Positions 34,094 to 43,506 of a DNA stretch of 64,000 bases are shown piece after piece. The stretch spans positions 682,001 through 746,000 of the forward strand of contig NZ_FMZQ01000001.1 in assembly GCF_900102635.1 (NCBI RefSeq), read 5' to 3'. Origin of the DNA: Ectopseudomonas chengduensis. GTDB lineage: Bacteria; Pseudomonadota; Gammaproteobacteria; Pseudomonadales; Pseudomonadaceae. The translations under genes were made by a program, and so were the position numbers. How positions within the stretch are numbered: position 1 is the first letter of the stretch; every line of letters begins with the position of its first letter. The notes under the pieces are model-generated. The model did no database searches and was not told the DNA's origin. It worked only from the letters and a program-made list of their open reading frames with translations.

Positions 34094-34579
34094 TTGAAGT
34101 ATCTACAGGGTTATCCGGTCGCCTTGCAGCAGCAGGTTCGTCAGCTGATCGCCGATGATCGGCTCGGTGACTACCTGGCGCAGCGCTATCCGGGCCGGCA
34201 TGAAGTGCAGAGCGACAAGGCGCTGTATGGCTACGTGATGGCGCTCAAGCAGGAACACCTGAAGAACGCGCCGGCTATCGACAAGGTGCTCTACGACAAT
34301 CGACTCGACCTCACCCACCGCGCGCTGGGCCTGCATACGGCGGTATCGCGGGTGCAGGGCGGCAAGCTCAAGGCGAAGAAGGAAATTCGCGTTGCCTCGC
34401 TGTTTCGCGACGCCGCGCCGGCCTTCTTGCAGATGATCGTGGTGCACGAACTGGCACACCTGAAAGAGAGCGAGCACAACAAGGCCTTCTACAAGCTGTG
34501 CGACCACATGTTGCCGGGCTATGCGCAGATCGAATTCGACCTGCGCATGTACCTGACCTGGCGCGAGATGAGTTCGTAG
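34094..34579 (+). CDS. YgjP-like zinc metallopeptidase domain protein
   Basis: 161-residue protein of the YgjP/DUF45 (M48-like) group. The zinc motif HELAH is at residues 118-122, with a further candidate ligand His128 in SEHNKAFY. Translation must begin at TTG (34094), because an upstream ATG at 34074 runs into a stop. No signal peptide, so cytoplasmic. Substrate unknown. The TAG stop lies inside a repeat element. Confidence 0.85.
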   Translation: MKYLQGYPVALQQQVRQLIADDRLGDYLAQRYPGRHEVQSDKALYGYVMALKQEHLKNAPAIDKVLYDNRLDLTHRALGLHTAVSRVQGGKLKAKKEIRVASLFRDAAPAFLQMIVVHELAHLKESEHNKAFYKLCDHMLPGYAQIEFDLRMYLTWREMSS

Positions 34580-34642
34580 GGTGCGCCGCGCGCACCGATG
34601 CCTCGGCGATAGGGAAAAACGGTGCGCACGGCGCACCCTACG
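34575..34642. repeat. Inverted-repeat element overlapping the peptidase stop codon
   Basis: CGTAGGGTGCGCCG (34575-34588) and CGGCGCACCCTACG (34629-34642) form perfect 14-base arms, with inner GCGCACCG/CGGTGCGC pairing. The stop of the upstream gene (34577-34579) is part of the left arm. Same GTAGGGTG family as the sahH-metF element. Confidence 0.8.
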
Positions 34643-34675
34643 CGTCCGACCCGGTATTTGATGCCAGGCGCGGTA

Positions 34676-34909
34676 TCAGCCGTGCAGGCGCAGGTTGAGC
34701 TGATCGACTACTTCTGCCCAGTCGGCGTCTTCAAGAATTTCTTCGCGCAGCAGCGCGGCCTGCGCCGGCGTCCAGAACGGAGCCTCGGACAGTTTGCAGG
34801 CATCTGGCAGTGGTGAATGGGTGCTGATGAAGGCGTTGATGCTGGCGGCATCGTCAGGCAGGCCGAGCTGCTTGAACAGGGCTGGCAGGCTGTGGACTGG
34901 ATTTTCCAT
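34676..34909 (-). CDS. DUF2789 family protein
   Basis: 77-residue acidic protein: MENPVHSLPALFKQLGLPDD at the N-terminus, then APFWTPAQAALLREEILEDADWAEVVDQLN. The pattern is DUF2789, small cytoplasmic proteins of unknown function found mainly in gammaproteobacteria. It is a single gene, convergent with the YgjP-like peptidase. Confidence 0.85.
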   Translation of the reverse strand: MENPVHSLPALFKQLGLPDDAASINAFISTHSPLPDACKLSEAPFWTPAQAALLREEILEDADWAEVVDQLNLRLHG

Positions 34910-34974
34910 GGTATTGGCTCTCGCTAGGCATGGTGTTCATCGCTAATTACCAACCCTAGCTCAGATAGTTCCGC

Positions 34975-35457
34975 TTACATGACTGCCAGCACCTCGAAAA
35001 CCTGCTGCCGACTCCCTACTGGCAGGCTTATCTCGTCGCCGGGCCTCTTGCCGAGCAGCAATTTCCCTAGCGGTGCGGTATTGCCGAGCACCTGGATGGT
35101 CTGGTCGGCCAGTCGCAGTTTCATGCTGGCGCCTGGTGGGCCAAGGAACAGCCATTGTTCGTGGCCATCCTCGGTCGCAAGCTGAACCAGCGCGCCGAGC
35201 TCGATACCCTGCTCGATATCGAAGGGGCGCGGGCGCAATTGGCGCCAGGTGATCAGGGTCTGGCGCAGTTCTTCGACGCGGCGCGCCTGACCGCTGGCCA
35301 GGTAGGCGGCCTCCAGGCCCAGGGTGTCGTACTTGTTCTCGGCGACGTTCTCTTCGTGGGTGGCCGCTTCGTGGGCGCTGAGGGCGGCGAGGCTGGCCTG
35401 TTCGAGGTCGGTCTGCAGATGGTTGAGTACGTCTTGCAGCAGCAGATTCTTGTCCAT
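34975..35457 (-). CDS. GreA/GreB-family transcription factor (atypical)
   Basis: 160 residues. An N-terminal coiled coil (about 1-75) carries the tip sequence HEENVAENKYDTLGLEAAYLA, and the C-terminal half is a GreA_GreB FKBP-like domain (IQVLGNTAPLGKLLLGKRPGDEISLPVG). True GreA has the tip REHGDLKENAEY with two catalytic acids; the tip here differs, so transcript cleavage is uncertain. It binds, if like its relatives, in the RNA polymerase secondary channel. Monocistronic. Confidence 0.8.
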   Translation of the reverse strand: MDKNLLLQDVLNHLQTDLEQASLAALSAHEAATHEENVAENKYDTLGLEAAYLASGQARRVEELRQTLITWRQLRPRPFDIEQGIELGALVQLATEDGHEQWLFLGPPGASMKLRLADQTIQVLGNTAPLGKLLLGKRPGDEISLPVGSRQQVFEVLAVM

Positions 35458-35532
35458 GGTGTGCTATCGGGTTCGAGTTGATGAAGAGACGACGGCCTGA
35501 CGCTGATCGGGTAGGGCTTCCAAGGCGGCCTT

Positions 35533-35608
35533 GTGTAGGAGCCCCGCCCCGGGGCGAAGCTTGCAAGTGCGTGTTGCCCTGATTCGCGGCGGGGCGCCGC
35601 TCCTACGC
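35533..35608. repeat. REP pair upstream of the Gre-like gene
   Basis: GTGTAGGAGCCCCGCCCCGG (from 35533) and the inverted GGGGCGCCGCTCCTACGC (ending 35608) form an inverted pair about 20 bases apart. It lies in the 200-bp space between the Gre-like gene start and the diguanylate cyclase stop, and shares the GTGTAGGAGC head with the 13.7-kb REP. Confidence 0.75.
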
Positions 35609-35657
35609 ATTCGCTGCGTTGATAGTTAACTGACGGGCACTAGGCTGCGGCCCCTGT

Positions 35658-37469
35658 TCAAAGGTATTGGGTGGCCAGTTGCACGTGGTTGCGACCTTCG
35701 GCCTTGGCCCGGTACATGGCGGCATCAGCCAGGCGAATCAGCATGGTGGCATCGTCGGCGCCGCGGCTCAGGGCGATGCCGATGCTGGCGCCGACGCGCA
35801 CGGCACGATCTTCCAGGTACATCGGCGTATCCAGCCCTTCCAGCAGACGTTTGGCCAGGTCGTGCGCATCTTCGGCCGATTGCACGCTCTCGCAGATCAC
35901 CACGAACTCGTCACCGCCGAGGCGCGTAGGCAGATCGGTATCGCGCACGTATTGCCGCAGGCGCTGCGCCACTTCGGCCAGTACCAGGTCGCCGTAGCCG
36001 TGGCCGTGCTGGTCGTTGATCGGCTTGAAACCGTCCAGGTCGATCAGCATCACGGCGAGCAGTTCGTTGCGGCGTTGGCTGCGCGCCAGTGCCTGCTCCA
36101 GGTGTTGCTGCAGGGCGGTGCGGTTGGGCAGGCCGGTCAGTGGGTCCTGCAGGGCCAGCTCACTGAGGCGCTGATTGGCCTGTTCCAGGGCCTGGGTGCG
36201 TTCGGTGACGCGCTTGGCGAGGATCTGCTCGTTGAGCTGTAGCGCGGCTTCGCGTTGGCGCTTGAGCTCGTTGAAGCGTGCCGCCAGGGCGAAGGACAGC
36301 AGGATCATCTCCAGCCCCGAGCCGATCTGCATGGCGTACAGGGTAATGAAGTTCGACGGAATCAGGGCGAAGTTGCGTAGCGCCAGCAGCACCGCGCCGG
36401 TCAGCAGCATCAGCCAGGCCAGGGCGAACAGGCGAGCACCGGGCACTCGGTAGCCAATGCAGACGAAGCTGGTGACCAGCAGCGTCAGGGTGGCGATCAG
36501 GCCGGTCAGCGACATCAGCTGCAGCGCGCGCTGCAGTGGCAGCAGCACACTGGCCAAGACGGCCGCACCGATGGCGATGGACAGCATCAGCAGGCCCTTG
36601 TCCCAGCGTGGCAGCCACTGGCGGGTGTCAAGAAAGCTGCGCGCAAAAACCACCGACAGCAGCGCCGCCGTCGTCAGGCTGACCGGCAGCATGCGGTTGC
36701 TCCAGGGCGCCGCTTCGGACCACAGATACTGCGCGCCAAGACCATTGAGCGACAGCACGCTGAGGGCGAAGGCGAACATGAACAGCACGTAATTGAGGAA
36801 AGGCCGCTCGCGTAGGGCGAGAAACAGCAGCAGGTTGTACAGCCCCAAGGCGATCAGCACTCCGAAGTAGATGGCATGCGCCAGGTAGCCGTTCTGGCTG
36901 TGCTGCTCGAAATCGCGCGAAGACATCAGTGCGCCGCTGAGGGTCATGCTGCCGCGCGAGTCGGCGCGCAGGTACAGCGTGCGCTGCTCGCCGGGTTGCA
37001 GCGCGATCTCGAATACCGGGTTGCGATGGCCGACGCTGCGCTGCGCGTAGGGCACGGTGTCGCCGCTGCGCGACTCGCGCACGCCATCGGCGCCGATGTC
37101 GTATAGACGCACCTCGTCCAGCGAGGCGTAATTCAGTTCCAGGCGCCAGACGCGTGTTTGCTGGGCATCCGATTGCAGCGCCAGGCGCAGCCAGATCACC
37201 CCCGGCACATAGCCGAAGCTGAGGTCACGGCGGTTCAACGAGGGCTGGAAAGGGGCATCGACAGCGCGAACGTCGTCCAGGCTCAGGGCGCTCTGGGGAT
37301 CGGCGAGAAAGTCGACCAGGCCGTAGAGATCCTGTGCTGCGCTGCTGTCACCCAGGCGCGTGCTGGCGAGGGTAATCTGGCTGGCCAAAAGCAGACTGCA
37401 CACCAGCAGCAGACCCGGCAACGAGACCAGGTAGGCGAGGGTGGTGTGTCGGTTGGCTGGCATAGGCAA
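35658..37469 (-). CDS. 7TMR-DISM diguanylate cyclase
   Basis: 603-residue c-di-GMP synthase. Signal or TM at 11-30, a periplasmic 7TMR-DISM extracellular domain (about 40-185; sugar-binding-like), seven transmembrane helices (about 190-400), a coiled linker and a GGDEF domain. The active site GGDEF is at 518-522, and an inhibitory I-site RDTD lies five residues upstream, so feedback control is likely. It links an external, perhaps carbohydrate, cue to biofilm or motility control. Monocistronic. Confidence 0.92.
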   Translation of the reverse strand: MPMPANRHTTLAYLVSLPGLLLVCSLLLASQITLASTRLGDSSAAQDLYGLVDFLADPQSALSLDDVRAVDAPFQPSLNRRDLSFGYVPGVIWLRLALQSDAQQTRVWRLELNYASLDEVRLYDIGADGVRESRSGDTVPYAQRSVGHRNPVFEIALQPGEQRTLYLRADSRGSMTLSGALMSSRDFEQHSQNGYLAHAIYFGVLIALGLYNLLLFLALRERPFLNYVLFMFAFALSVLSLNGLGAQYLWSEAAPWSNRMLPVSLTTAALLSVVFARSFLDTRQWLPRWDKGLLMLSIAIGAAVLASVLLPLQRALQLMSLTGLIATLTLLVTSFVCIGYRVPGARLFALAWLMLLTGAVLLALRNFALIPSNFITLYAMQIGSGLEMILLSFALAARFNELKRQREAALQLNEQILAKRVTERTQALEQANQRLSELALQDPLTGLPNRTALQQHLEQALARSQRRNELLAVMLIDLDGFKPINDQHGHGYGDLVLAEVAQRLRQYVRDTDLPTRLGGDEFVVICESVQSAEDAHDLAKRLLEGLDTPMYLEDRAVRVGASIGIALSRGADDATMLIRLADAAMYRAKAEGRNHVQLATQYL

Positions 37470-37520
37470 GGCCTGGGAGCTAGGCGTCGTCAGATAGTGG
37501 CAGAAAGCCCCATGAGCCTG

Positions 37521-39692
37521 CTAGTGGCGATCCTTCTGCAGATGCGCGGCCAAGGTGCGCAGCGGCGCCAGCTGGCGGCAGATCAGCGCCAGTTGCGTCT
37601 GCACCAGACGTTGGCGTTCGTCGACGTCGTCGGCAATCTGCTCCAGGCTTTGCGCCAGTGCCTGTTCTTCATCGCTATGGATGGCCAGCGGCTGCTCGCC
37701 GCGCAGGCCGGTGGCGATTTCATCGAGGCTGCTCGCCAGCGCTTCGGCCTGTTCCAGCAATTGTGCCTGGGCCGCCTGCGGCAATTGCTCGCCACGATGG
37801 GCGCCAAGCCCGGAGAGATAGCTGAGCAAGGTGTGTGACAGCACCAGAAAGCGAAAGCCAAGGTCGGCGTCCTTACGGAAGTGGCCAGGCTCCATCAGCA
37901 TGTTGCCGAGGGTGGTGGACAGAGCCGCGTCGGCGTTGTGCGCGTTGCGTCGGGCCAGGCGGTAGCCGAGGTCGTCACGCTTGCCGTGTGCGTACTGGGC
38001 GATGATCTGCCGCAGGTAGGCGCTGTTGCAGCTCAGTGTGTTCGCCAACATGCGCCCCAGGCGCCGACCCTGCCAGTCCGGCAGGATCAGGAACACCGCC
38101 AGCCCGGCCAGCATGCCGCCGAGCAGGGTGTCGACCAGGCGCGGCAGGAACAGGCCATAGCCATCGCCGATCTGGTTGAAGCAGAACAGCACCAGCAGGG
38201 TGATCGCCGCCGTGGCCAGGGTGTAGCGCGTGCTGCGTGTGGCGAAGAAGGCGACGCCAGCGACCACGGCGAACAGGGCCTGGATGCGTGGGTCGGGGAA
38301 CAGGTCGATCAATGCCCAGCCTAACCCCAAGCCGATCAGGGTACCGACGATGCGCTGCACCAGCTTGAGACGCGTGGCGCCGTAGTTCGGCTGACAGACG
38401 AACAGGGTGGTCAGCAGAATCCAGTAGCCCTGGGTCGGATGAATCAGGTGCAGCAGGCCGTAACCGGCGGCCAGAGCAATGGACAGGCGCAGCGCGTGGC
38501 GAAACAGCAGCGAGGTGGGGGTCAGTTGCTGGCCGATGCGCTCGATGACCTCGCGCAACGAATGCGGTTCGCGATCCAGCAGGCTGCTGTCCTGCTCATC
38601 GGCCAGGGCGTCGGGGTTGCTGGCGCTGCCGAGCAGCAGGTCGAGGCTGGCGAGGTTGCCGGCCAGGGCGCCGAGCGAGCGCAGCAGGCGGCGCCAGGCC
38701 GGGTTGTTTTGCAGGTGCAGGTGGTCGAGCGAGGCATGCAGGTCTTCCAGGGCCTGGCTGCACAGCTCGCGGTATTCGAACGGCTGGCGCAACTCGATGG
38801 CGCTGCCCAGGCGCTGGCAGGCTTCGCCGTGCAGGCGCAGCAAGCGCTGGCAGCGAAACAGCACATCGCTGTGGAAGAAGGCTTCGGCCAGTTCGTTGTA
38901 AGGGTAGTGCGACGAGCTGGCGCGTTCGTGAATGTCCTGGGCGAGGAAGTACAGCTTCAGGTAGCGATTGACCTTCGGCGCCGGTCGACCGCCACCGACC
39001 CGGTGCAGGATGATCTCCTTGGCCGCGTTGAGTGCGGAGACGACGCGGCCATTCTGCTGGGCCAACTGCAGGCGGCGTTGCTCCACATCCAGCTGGCGCA
39101 CGGGTTCGAACAGCGCCGCCTTGAGCTTGAGGTACTTGCCCAGTTCGCGAAACAGCCGGGCCAGGGCGAGCTGTACCGGCTGATGGGCGAACAGCGCGTG
39201 CCAGATCACCGATAGCAGGCCGTACCAGGCGGCTCCAGCCACCAGCAGCAGCGGCTCCAGCCACAGGCCGGCGACGCCGCCGCGCTGCTCGACGCCGATC
39301 ATGCTGTACACGGCGAGGATCAGGGTGCCGGAACCCAGGGTGGCGAAGCGTTCACCGAGTGCGCCGAGCATGGTCAGACAAAAGGCGGAAAAGGCCAGGG
39401 CGATGACGAACAACCAGGGATAAGGGAAGAGGAATTCCACCGCATAGGCCGCCGCGCTGAAGCAGGCCAGGGTGACCAGCACTGCGCCGAGGCGGCCTTG
39501 CCAGCTGTCGTCGGTCTCGGTCAGGGCGCTGGCGATGATGCCGAGAAACAGTGGGATCAGCCCATGCATCCAGCCCTGCCACCCGCATAGCGCCAGGGCT
39601 CCGGCCAGGGCGATGAATACCCGCAGGCTGGCGCTGAACTTGTCCAGCGCCCAGAGGCGGCGCAGTGATTGACGGAGGCGAGGGCGGGGCAT
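37521..39692 (-). CDS. yccS: YccS/YhfK-type FUSC membrane protein
   Basis: 723-residue inner-membrane protein with two membrane blocks (about 20-170 and 385-530) separated by cytoplasmic regions, the architecture of the fusaric-acid-resistance (FUSC) superfamily and of YccS (TIGR01667). The second block contains LIHPTQGYWILLTTLFVCQPNYGATRLK, typical of the family. The start at 39692 (MPRPRLRQSLRRLWALD) gives the usual length; the frame reaches 39947 without support. Transport role is not known. Confidence 0.88.
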   Translation of the reverse strand: MPRPRLRQSLRRLWALDKFSASLRVFIALAGALALCGWQGWMHGLIPLFLGIIASALTETDDSWQGRLGAVLVTLACFSAAAYAVEFLFPYPWLFVIALAFSAFCLTMLGALGERFATLGSGTLILAVYSMIGVEQRGGVAGLWLEPLLLVAGAAWYGLLSVIWHALFAHQPVQLALARLFRELGKYLKLKAALFEPVRQLDVEQRRLQLAQQNGRVVSALNAAKEIILHRVGGGRPAPKVNRYLKLYFLAQDIHERASSSHYPYNELAEAFFHSDVLFRCQRLLRLHGEACQRLGSAIELRQPFEYRELCSQALEDLHASLDHLHLQNNPAWRRLLRSLGALAGNLASLDLLLGSASNPDALADEQDSSLLDREPHSLREVIERIGQQLTPTSLLFRHALRLSIALAAGYGLLHLIHPTQGYWILLTTLFVCQPNYGATRLKLVQRIVGTLIGLGLGWALIDLFPDPRIQALFAVVAGVAFFATRSTRYTLATAAITLLVLFCFNQIGDGYGLFLPRLVDTLLGGMLAGLAVFLILPDWQGRRLGRMLANTLSCNSAYLRQIIAQYAHGKRDDLGYRLARRNAHNADAALSTTLGNMLMEPGHFRKDADLGFRFLVLSHTLLSYLSGLGAHRGEQLPQAAQAQLLEQAEALASSLDEIATGLRGEQPLAIHSDEEQALAQSLEQIADDVDERQRLVQTQLALICRQLAPLRTLAAHLQKDRH

Positions 39693-39897
39693 AGGGAGTC
39701 TGGTCGGAAACGATCTGAGCAGCCTACCGGAACTGGTTGGCCGTTGGGTATCTGTCTGCCGGCAATCTGTTTGGCCTGGCGCCTTTTGCGATTTCGTCGT
39801 CCGTCTCGCGGAAAAGTCCGCTCCTGCAGCGAGCAACTGCTGGCGCACCCGTACATCCCCTGTAGCACATCCGCCAGCCCTGTCGCGGGACCCGCTG

Positions 39898-39914
39898 GAG
39901 CATGGACTATGCTC
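39898..39914. promoter_or_regulatory. Small inverted repeat before nfeD
   Basis: GAGCAT-GGACT-ATGCTC, 53 bases upstream of the nfeD start, within the 275-bp space to yccS. It overlaps TATGCT, which resembles a -10 hexamer. The rest of this spacer shows no gene. Confidence 0.3.
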
Positions 39915-39967
39915 AATAAAGGCCCTCCGCCACCTGTCCGGTATCACTGGGGGCCTGGGAGTCGAAC

Positions 39968-41353
39968 GTGTTGCCTGGCTGGTTGCGTCTGTGTCTGTGT
40001 GCTCTGATCCTCTGCGGTTCGGTGGGGGCGAGTGCGGCGCCGGGCGCGGTGGTGCGCTTGCAGGTGGATGGGGTGATCGGCCCGGCCAGTGCCGACTACC
40101 TGGTACGCGGTCTGGCCAAGGCGGTGGACGAGGGTGCGCAACTGGTGCTGATCGAGATCGACACGCCAGGCGGCCTGGATAGCTCCATGCGCGCCATTAT
40201 CAAGGCGATCCTTGCCAGCCCGATCCCGGTGGCCAGTTTCGTCGCCCCAGGCGGTGCGCGGGCGGCCAGCGCCGGCACCTACATTCTCTATGCCAGCCAT
40301 GTCGCTGCCATGGCGCCGGGTACCAACCTCGGCGCCGCCACGCCGGTGGCCATCGGTATGCCGGGCTCGCCGAGCAAACCAGAGGGGGCTGACAAGGGCG
40401 AGACGGACAAGCCCGCGCAAGGCGAAAAGGGCTCGGCCGATGCCATGACCGCCAAGCAGGTCAACGATGCGGCCGCCTACATTCGTGGTCTGGCGAATAT
40501 GCGCGGGCGCAATGCCGAGTGGGCTGAGCAGGCAGTGCGCGAGGCGGTCAGCCTGTCCGCCGAAGAGGCGCTGGAGCAGAAGGTGATCGACTATCTGGCC
40601 AAGGACCTGAGCGACTTGCTGCGCCAGTTGGACGGCAAGACCCTGCAAGCTGCAGGCGTCGAAGTCACCCTGGCTACCGCCGGTGCGCCCTTGATCAGCC
40701 ATGCGCCGGACTGGCGCACTCGCCTGCTGGCGGTGATCACCAACCCCAGCGTGGCGCTGATTCTGATGATGATCGGCGTCTACGGCCTGTTCTTCGAGTT
40801 CTCCAACCCGGGCAGCGGCATCGGCGGCGTGCTCGGTGGCATCAGTCTGATCCTCGCCCTCTACGCCCTGCAGTTGCTGCCGGTGAACTACGCCGGGGTG
40901 GCGCTGATCCTGCTCGGCATCGCCTTCATCACCGTCGAGGTCTTCCTGCCCAGCTTCGGCGTGCTCGGCATCGGCGGCGTGGTGGCGTTCGTCTTCGGCG
41001 CGCTGATCCTGATCGACACCGATGTGCCGGGCTTCGGCATCCCGCTGGCGCTGATCGTCACCCTGGCGCTGACCAGCGCGGGGCTGATCCTGGCCATCCT
41101 CGGCATGGCGTTGAAGGCCAGGCGGCGCCAGCAGGTGGCCGGCGACAGCGGCCTGGTCGGCAGCCTGGTGGCGGTCGCCGCGGTGCAGGCCGAGGATCCT
41201 TGCAGCGGCTGGGTGGCGCTGCAGGGCGAACGCTGGCAGGTGCAGGGCAGCGAGCCGCTGCGGCCCGGGCAGCGGGTGCGGGTGACGGCACGCCAGGGCG
41301 TGCAACTGCAGGTCAGCGCGGTGGATGAACCGCCGCCCCAAGGAGGTCACTGA
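39968..41353 (+). CDS. NfeD-family membrane serine protease (ClpP class)
   Basis: 461-residue long-form NfeD protein. Signal peptide 1-24, then a ClpP-like domain with [28 protein letters not shown] and the nucleophile Ser101 in [10 protein letters not shown] charged, low-complexity insert (about 133-148, rich in Lys, Glu, Gly) interrupts it. Several transmembrane helices (about 255-385) and a C-terminal NfeD OB domain (about 395-455) follow. GTG start at 39968. It cleaves stomatin-type partners in related systems, and its stop overlaps the slipin start (TGATG), the standard NfeD-slipin operon. Confidence 0.9.
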   Translation: MLPGWLRLCLCALILCGSVGASAAPGAVVRLQVDGVIGPASADYLVRGLAKAVDEGAQLVLIEIDTPGGLDSSMRAIIKAILASPIPVASFVAPGGARAASAGTYILYASHVAAMAPGTNLGAATPVAIGMPGSPSKPEGADKGETDKPAQGEKGSADAMTAKQVNDAAAYIRGLANMRGRNAEWAEQAVREAVSLSAEEALEQKVIDYLAKDLSDLLRQLDGKTLQAAGVEVTLATAGAPLISHAPDWRTRLLAVITNPSVALILMMIGVYGLFFEFSNPGSGIGGVLGGISLILALYALQLLPVNYAGVALILLGIAFITVEVFLPSFGVLGIGGVVAFVFGALILIDTDVPGFGIPLALIVTLALTSAGLILAILGMALKARRRQQVAGDSGLVGSLVAVAAVQAEDPCSGWVALQGERWQVQGSEPLRPGQRVRVTARQGVQLQVSAVDEPPPQGGH

Positions 41354-42114
41354 TGGGTTTCGAACTGAGTTTTCTCTCGCTGACGATCATCGTCCTGGCC
41401 CTGCTCGCCTCGGCCTTTCGCATCCTGCGCGAGTACGAGCGCGGCGTGGTGTTCCAGCTCGGCCGCTTCTGGCGGGTCAAGGGCCCGGGGCTGATCCTGG
41501 TGGTGCCCGGCTTGCAGCAGATGGTGCGGGTGGACCTGCGCACCATAGTGCTGGACGTGCCGACCCAGGACGTGATCTCCCGCGACAACGTCTCGGTCAA
41601 GGTCAACGCGGTGGTCTACTTCCGCGTGCTCGACGCGCAGAAGGCGATCATCCAGGTCGAGGATTACCACGTCGCCACCAGCCAGCTGGCGCAGACCACC
41701 CTGCGCGCGGTGCTCGGCAAGCACGAGCTGGACGAGATGCTCGCCGAGCGCGAGCGGCTCAACCTCGACATCCAGCAGGTGCTCGACGCGCAGACCGACG
41801 CCTGGGGCATCAAGGTGGCCAACGTCGAGATCAAGCACGTCGACCTCGACGAGTCGATGATCCGCGCCATCGCCAAGCAGGCCGAGGCCGAGCGCGAGCG
41901 GCGGGCCAAGGTGATCCACGCCGAGGGCGAGCTGCAGGCCTCGGAAAAGCTCATGCAGGCCGCCGAGATGCTCGGCCGCCAGTCCGGCGCCATGCAGCTG
42001 CGCTATATGCAGACGCTGAGCAATATCGCCAGTGACAAGAGCTCGACCATCGTCTTTCCGCTGCCGGTGGAGTTGTTGCGCGGCATCGTCGATCTGAAGG
42101 AGCCCAAGGCTTGA
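41353..42114 (+). CDS. Slipin (stomatin/SPFH-domain) protein
   Basis: 253-residue membrane-anchored SPFH protein: one N-terminal transmembrane helix (about 5-20), then the band 7 domain ([49 protein letters not shown]) and a coiled coil rich in Ala and Glu ([18 protein letters not shown]). Slipins form membrane microdomains and are substrates of the adjacent NfeD protease. The start codon overlaps the nfeD stop by one base. Confidence 0.93.
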   Translation: MGFELSFLSLTIIVLALLASAFRILREYERGVVFQLGRFWRVKGPGLILVVPGLQQMVRVDLRTIVLDVPTQDVISRDNVSVKVNAVVYFRVLDAQKAIIQVEDYHVATSQLAQTTLRAVLGKHELDEMLAERERLNLDIQQVLDAQTDAWGIKVANVEIKHVDLDESMIRAIAKQAEAERERRAKVIHAEGELQASEKLMQAAEMLGRQSGAMQLRYMQTLSNIASDKSSTIVFPLPVELLRGIVDLKEPKA

Positions 42115-42139
42115 ATTTAGAACTGATCGGTTCTAAATT
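42114..42139. promoter_or_regulatory. 26-bp palindromic operator of the TetR gene
   Basis: Perfect 10-base arms AATTTAGAAC and GTTCTAAATT around TGATCG. It ends 6 bases before the tetR ATG and starts at the slipin stop, so bound repressor would block tetR expression. A core copy ACTGATCGGTT recurs at 42779-42789. Confidence 0.8.
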
Positions 42140-42145
42140 TAGCGC

Positions 42146-42742
42146 ATGACGACACGTGGACGCCCCAAGAGCTTCTGCCCGGACCGGGCCCTGGAAAACG
42201 CCATGCAGCTGTTCTGGCAACGCGGTTATGAAGCCGCGTCGCTGCAGGACCTGCAGGCGGCCACCGGGTTGTCCAAGAGCAGCCTGTATCAAACCTACCC
42301 GAGCAAGCAGGCCTGGTTCGTCGCTGCCTTCAGCCGCTACGTAGCGCAGCGCCGAGCCTTGTTGCTGGAGCAGCTTGACGCCAGTGCCTCGCCGCTCGCT
42401 TTCATCCGCGAGCGCCTGCTCAGTGTGCTCGAAGATGATGGCCCTGACGGCGTGCCGCGTGGCTGCATGCTGGTCAACGTGGCCAATGAATTCTCCTTGT
42501 CGGAGCCGGCGCTGGTGCCGGTTCTGCGACAGGCCACCGCGGGTATCTGCCAGGTCTTCGAACAGGCGCTCGAACGCGCCGTGGCCTGCGGGGAGTTGAG
42601 CAACGGCAGGGACCTCGCGGCTCGCGCCAGTTATCTGCAATGTGTGATGAGCGGGCTGCGCACCCAGGTGAAATCCGCAGTGCCTGCGGATTCGATCCGC
42701 GCCACCGTTACAGTGGTGATGACCAGCCTGGACTGCACCTGA
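42146..42742 (+). CDS. TetR/AcrR transcriptional regulator
   Basis: 198 residues. N-terminal HTH with RALENAMQLFWQRGYEAASL and GLSKSSLYQTYPSKQAW. The C-terminal domain contains PRGCMLVNVANEFSLSEPAL, the pattern of the regulator group that usually senses electrophiles or small toxic compounds next to reductase or glutathione-transferase genes. The palindrome directly before it argues for autorepression; a copy of the core before the following GST operon suggests that as target. Confidence 0.87.
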   Translation: MTTRGRPKSFCPDRALENAMQLFWQRGYEAASLQDLQAATGLSKSSLYQTYPSKQAWFVAAFSRYVAQRRALLLEQLDASASPLAFIRERLLSVLEDDGPDGVPRGCMLVNVANEFSLSEPALVPVLRQATAGICQVFEQALERAVACGELSNGRDLAARASYLQCVMSGLRTQVKSAVPADSIRATVTVVMTSLDCT

Positions 42743-42778
42743 GCAATCCGGCGCTGGTCTTTGTTCGCTTGATTCTGG

Positions 42779-42789
42779 ACTGATCGGTT
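42779..42789. promoter_or_regulatory. Second copy of the TetR operator core before the GST genes
   Basis: ACTGATCGGTT, identical to the centre of the 42114-42139 palindrome, 15 bases before the first GST start. The outer arms (TTTAGA/TCTAAA) are not conserved here, so binding would be weaker. Confidence 0.45.
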
Positions 42790-42804
42790 TTTAATGGGGG
42801 TGAT

Positions 42805-43506
42805 ATGCGGGAATTGTTCGAGTTATGCGGCGCCGATCCTGAGCTGGTGTTCTCGCCTTACTGCTGGCGCGTACGTCTGGCGCTGGCGCACAAGGGACTG
42901 GACTGGCAGAGCCGGCCGACACGTTTCACTGACAAGGATTTGATCGCTTTTTCCGGACAGAAACTGGTGCCGGTGCTGATCGACGAAGGTGAAACGGTGC
43001 ATGACAGTCTGGCGATCTTCGCCCACCTCGATCAGCGTTATCCACAACGTCCCTTGCTCGGTGGCGCGCTGGCTGCCGAGCGCGCCCGCCTGGTCGAGCG
43101 CCTGAGCTTTCATATGGTGCGTGTGCCGCTGTTGAAGTTGCTGATTCCGCGGGTCTGGCAGGTGATCGACCCGGCCGACCGCGAGTATTTCCGCAGTAGC
43201 CGGGAGAAGGCGCTGGGCATGAGCCTGGAGGCGTTCGCCGATCCGCAGGGCGGTGAGCGGTTGTTCCGTGAAGGCGTGGCGCCGCTGGAAATGTGGCTGC
43301 GTGATCAGCCCTTCCTCGAAGGCCATGCCCCTGGCGGTTGTGACTACCTGCTGGCTGGCATGTTGTTCTGGGCCTGGTGCCTGGGCGCGCAACCCTGGGC
43401 CGAGGATTCGGCGCTGGGCGCCTGGTTCGCGCGCATCCTGCAGACGTATGAAGCGACTCACGGCCCGGTCAAGCGGGCCGCGATCCACGTGGAGGAAAAC
43501 CAATGA
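42805..43506 (+). CDS. Glutathione S-transferase, beta-etherase-like
   Basis: 233-residue GST. The thioredoxin-like N-terminus has VFSPYCWRVRLALAHKGLDW, resembling LigE/beta-etherase-type GSTs, followed by KLVPVLIDEGETVHDSLAIF with the cis-Pro and the glutathione-binding acid-Ser pair. The C-terminal helical domain carries the hydrophobic substrate site. It overlaps the next GST gene by 4 bases (ATGA). Substrate unknown; regulation by the upstream TetR protein is plausible. Confidence 0.85.
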   Translation: MRELFELCGADPELVFSPYCWRVRLALAHKGLDWQSRPTRFTDKDLIAFSGQKLVPVLIDEGETVHDSLAIFAHLDQRYPQRPLLGGALAAERARLVERLSFHMVRVPLLKLLIPRVWQVIDPADREYFRSSREKALGMSLEAFADPQGGERLFREGVAPLEMWLRDQPFLEGHAPGGCDYLLAGMLFWAWCLGAQPWAEDSALGAWFARILQTYEATHGPVKRAAIHVEENQ

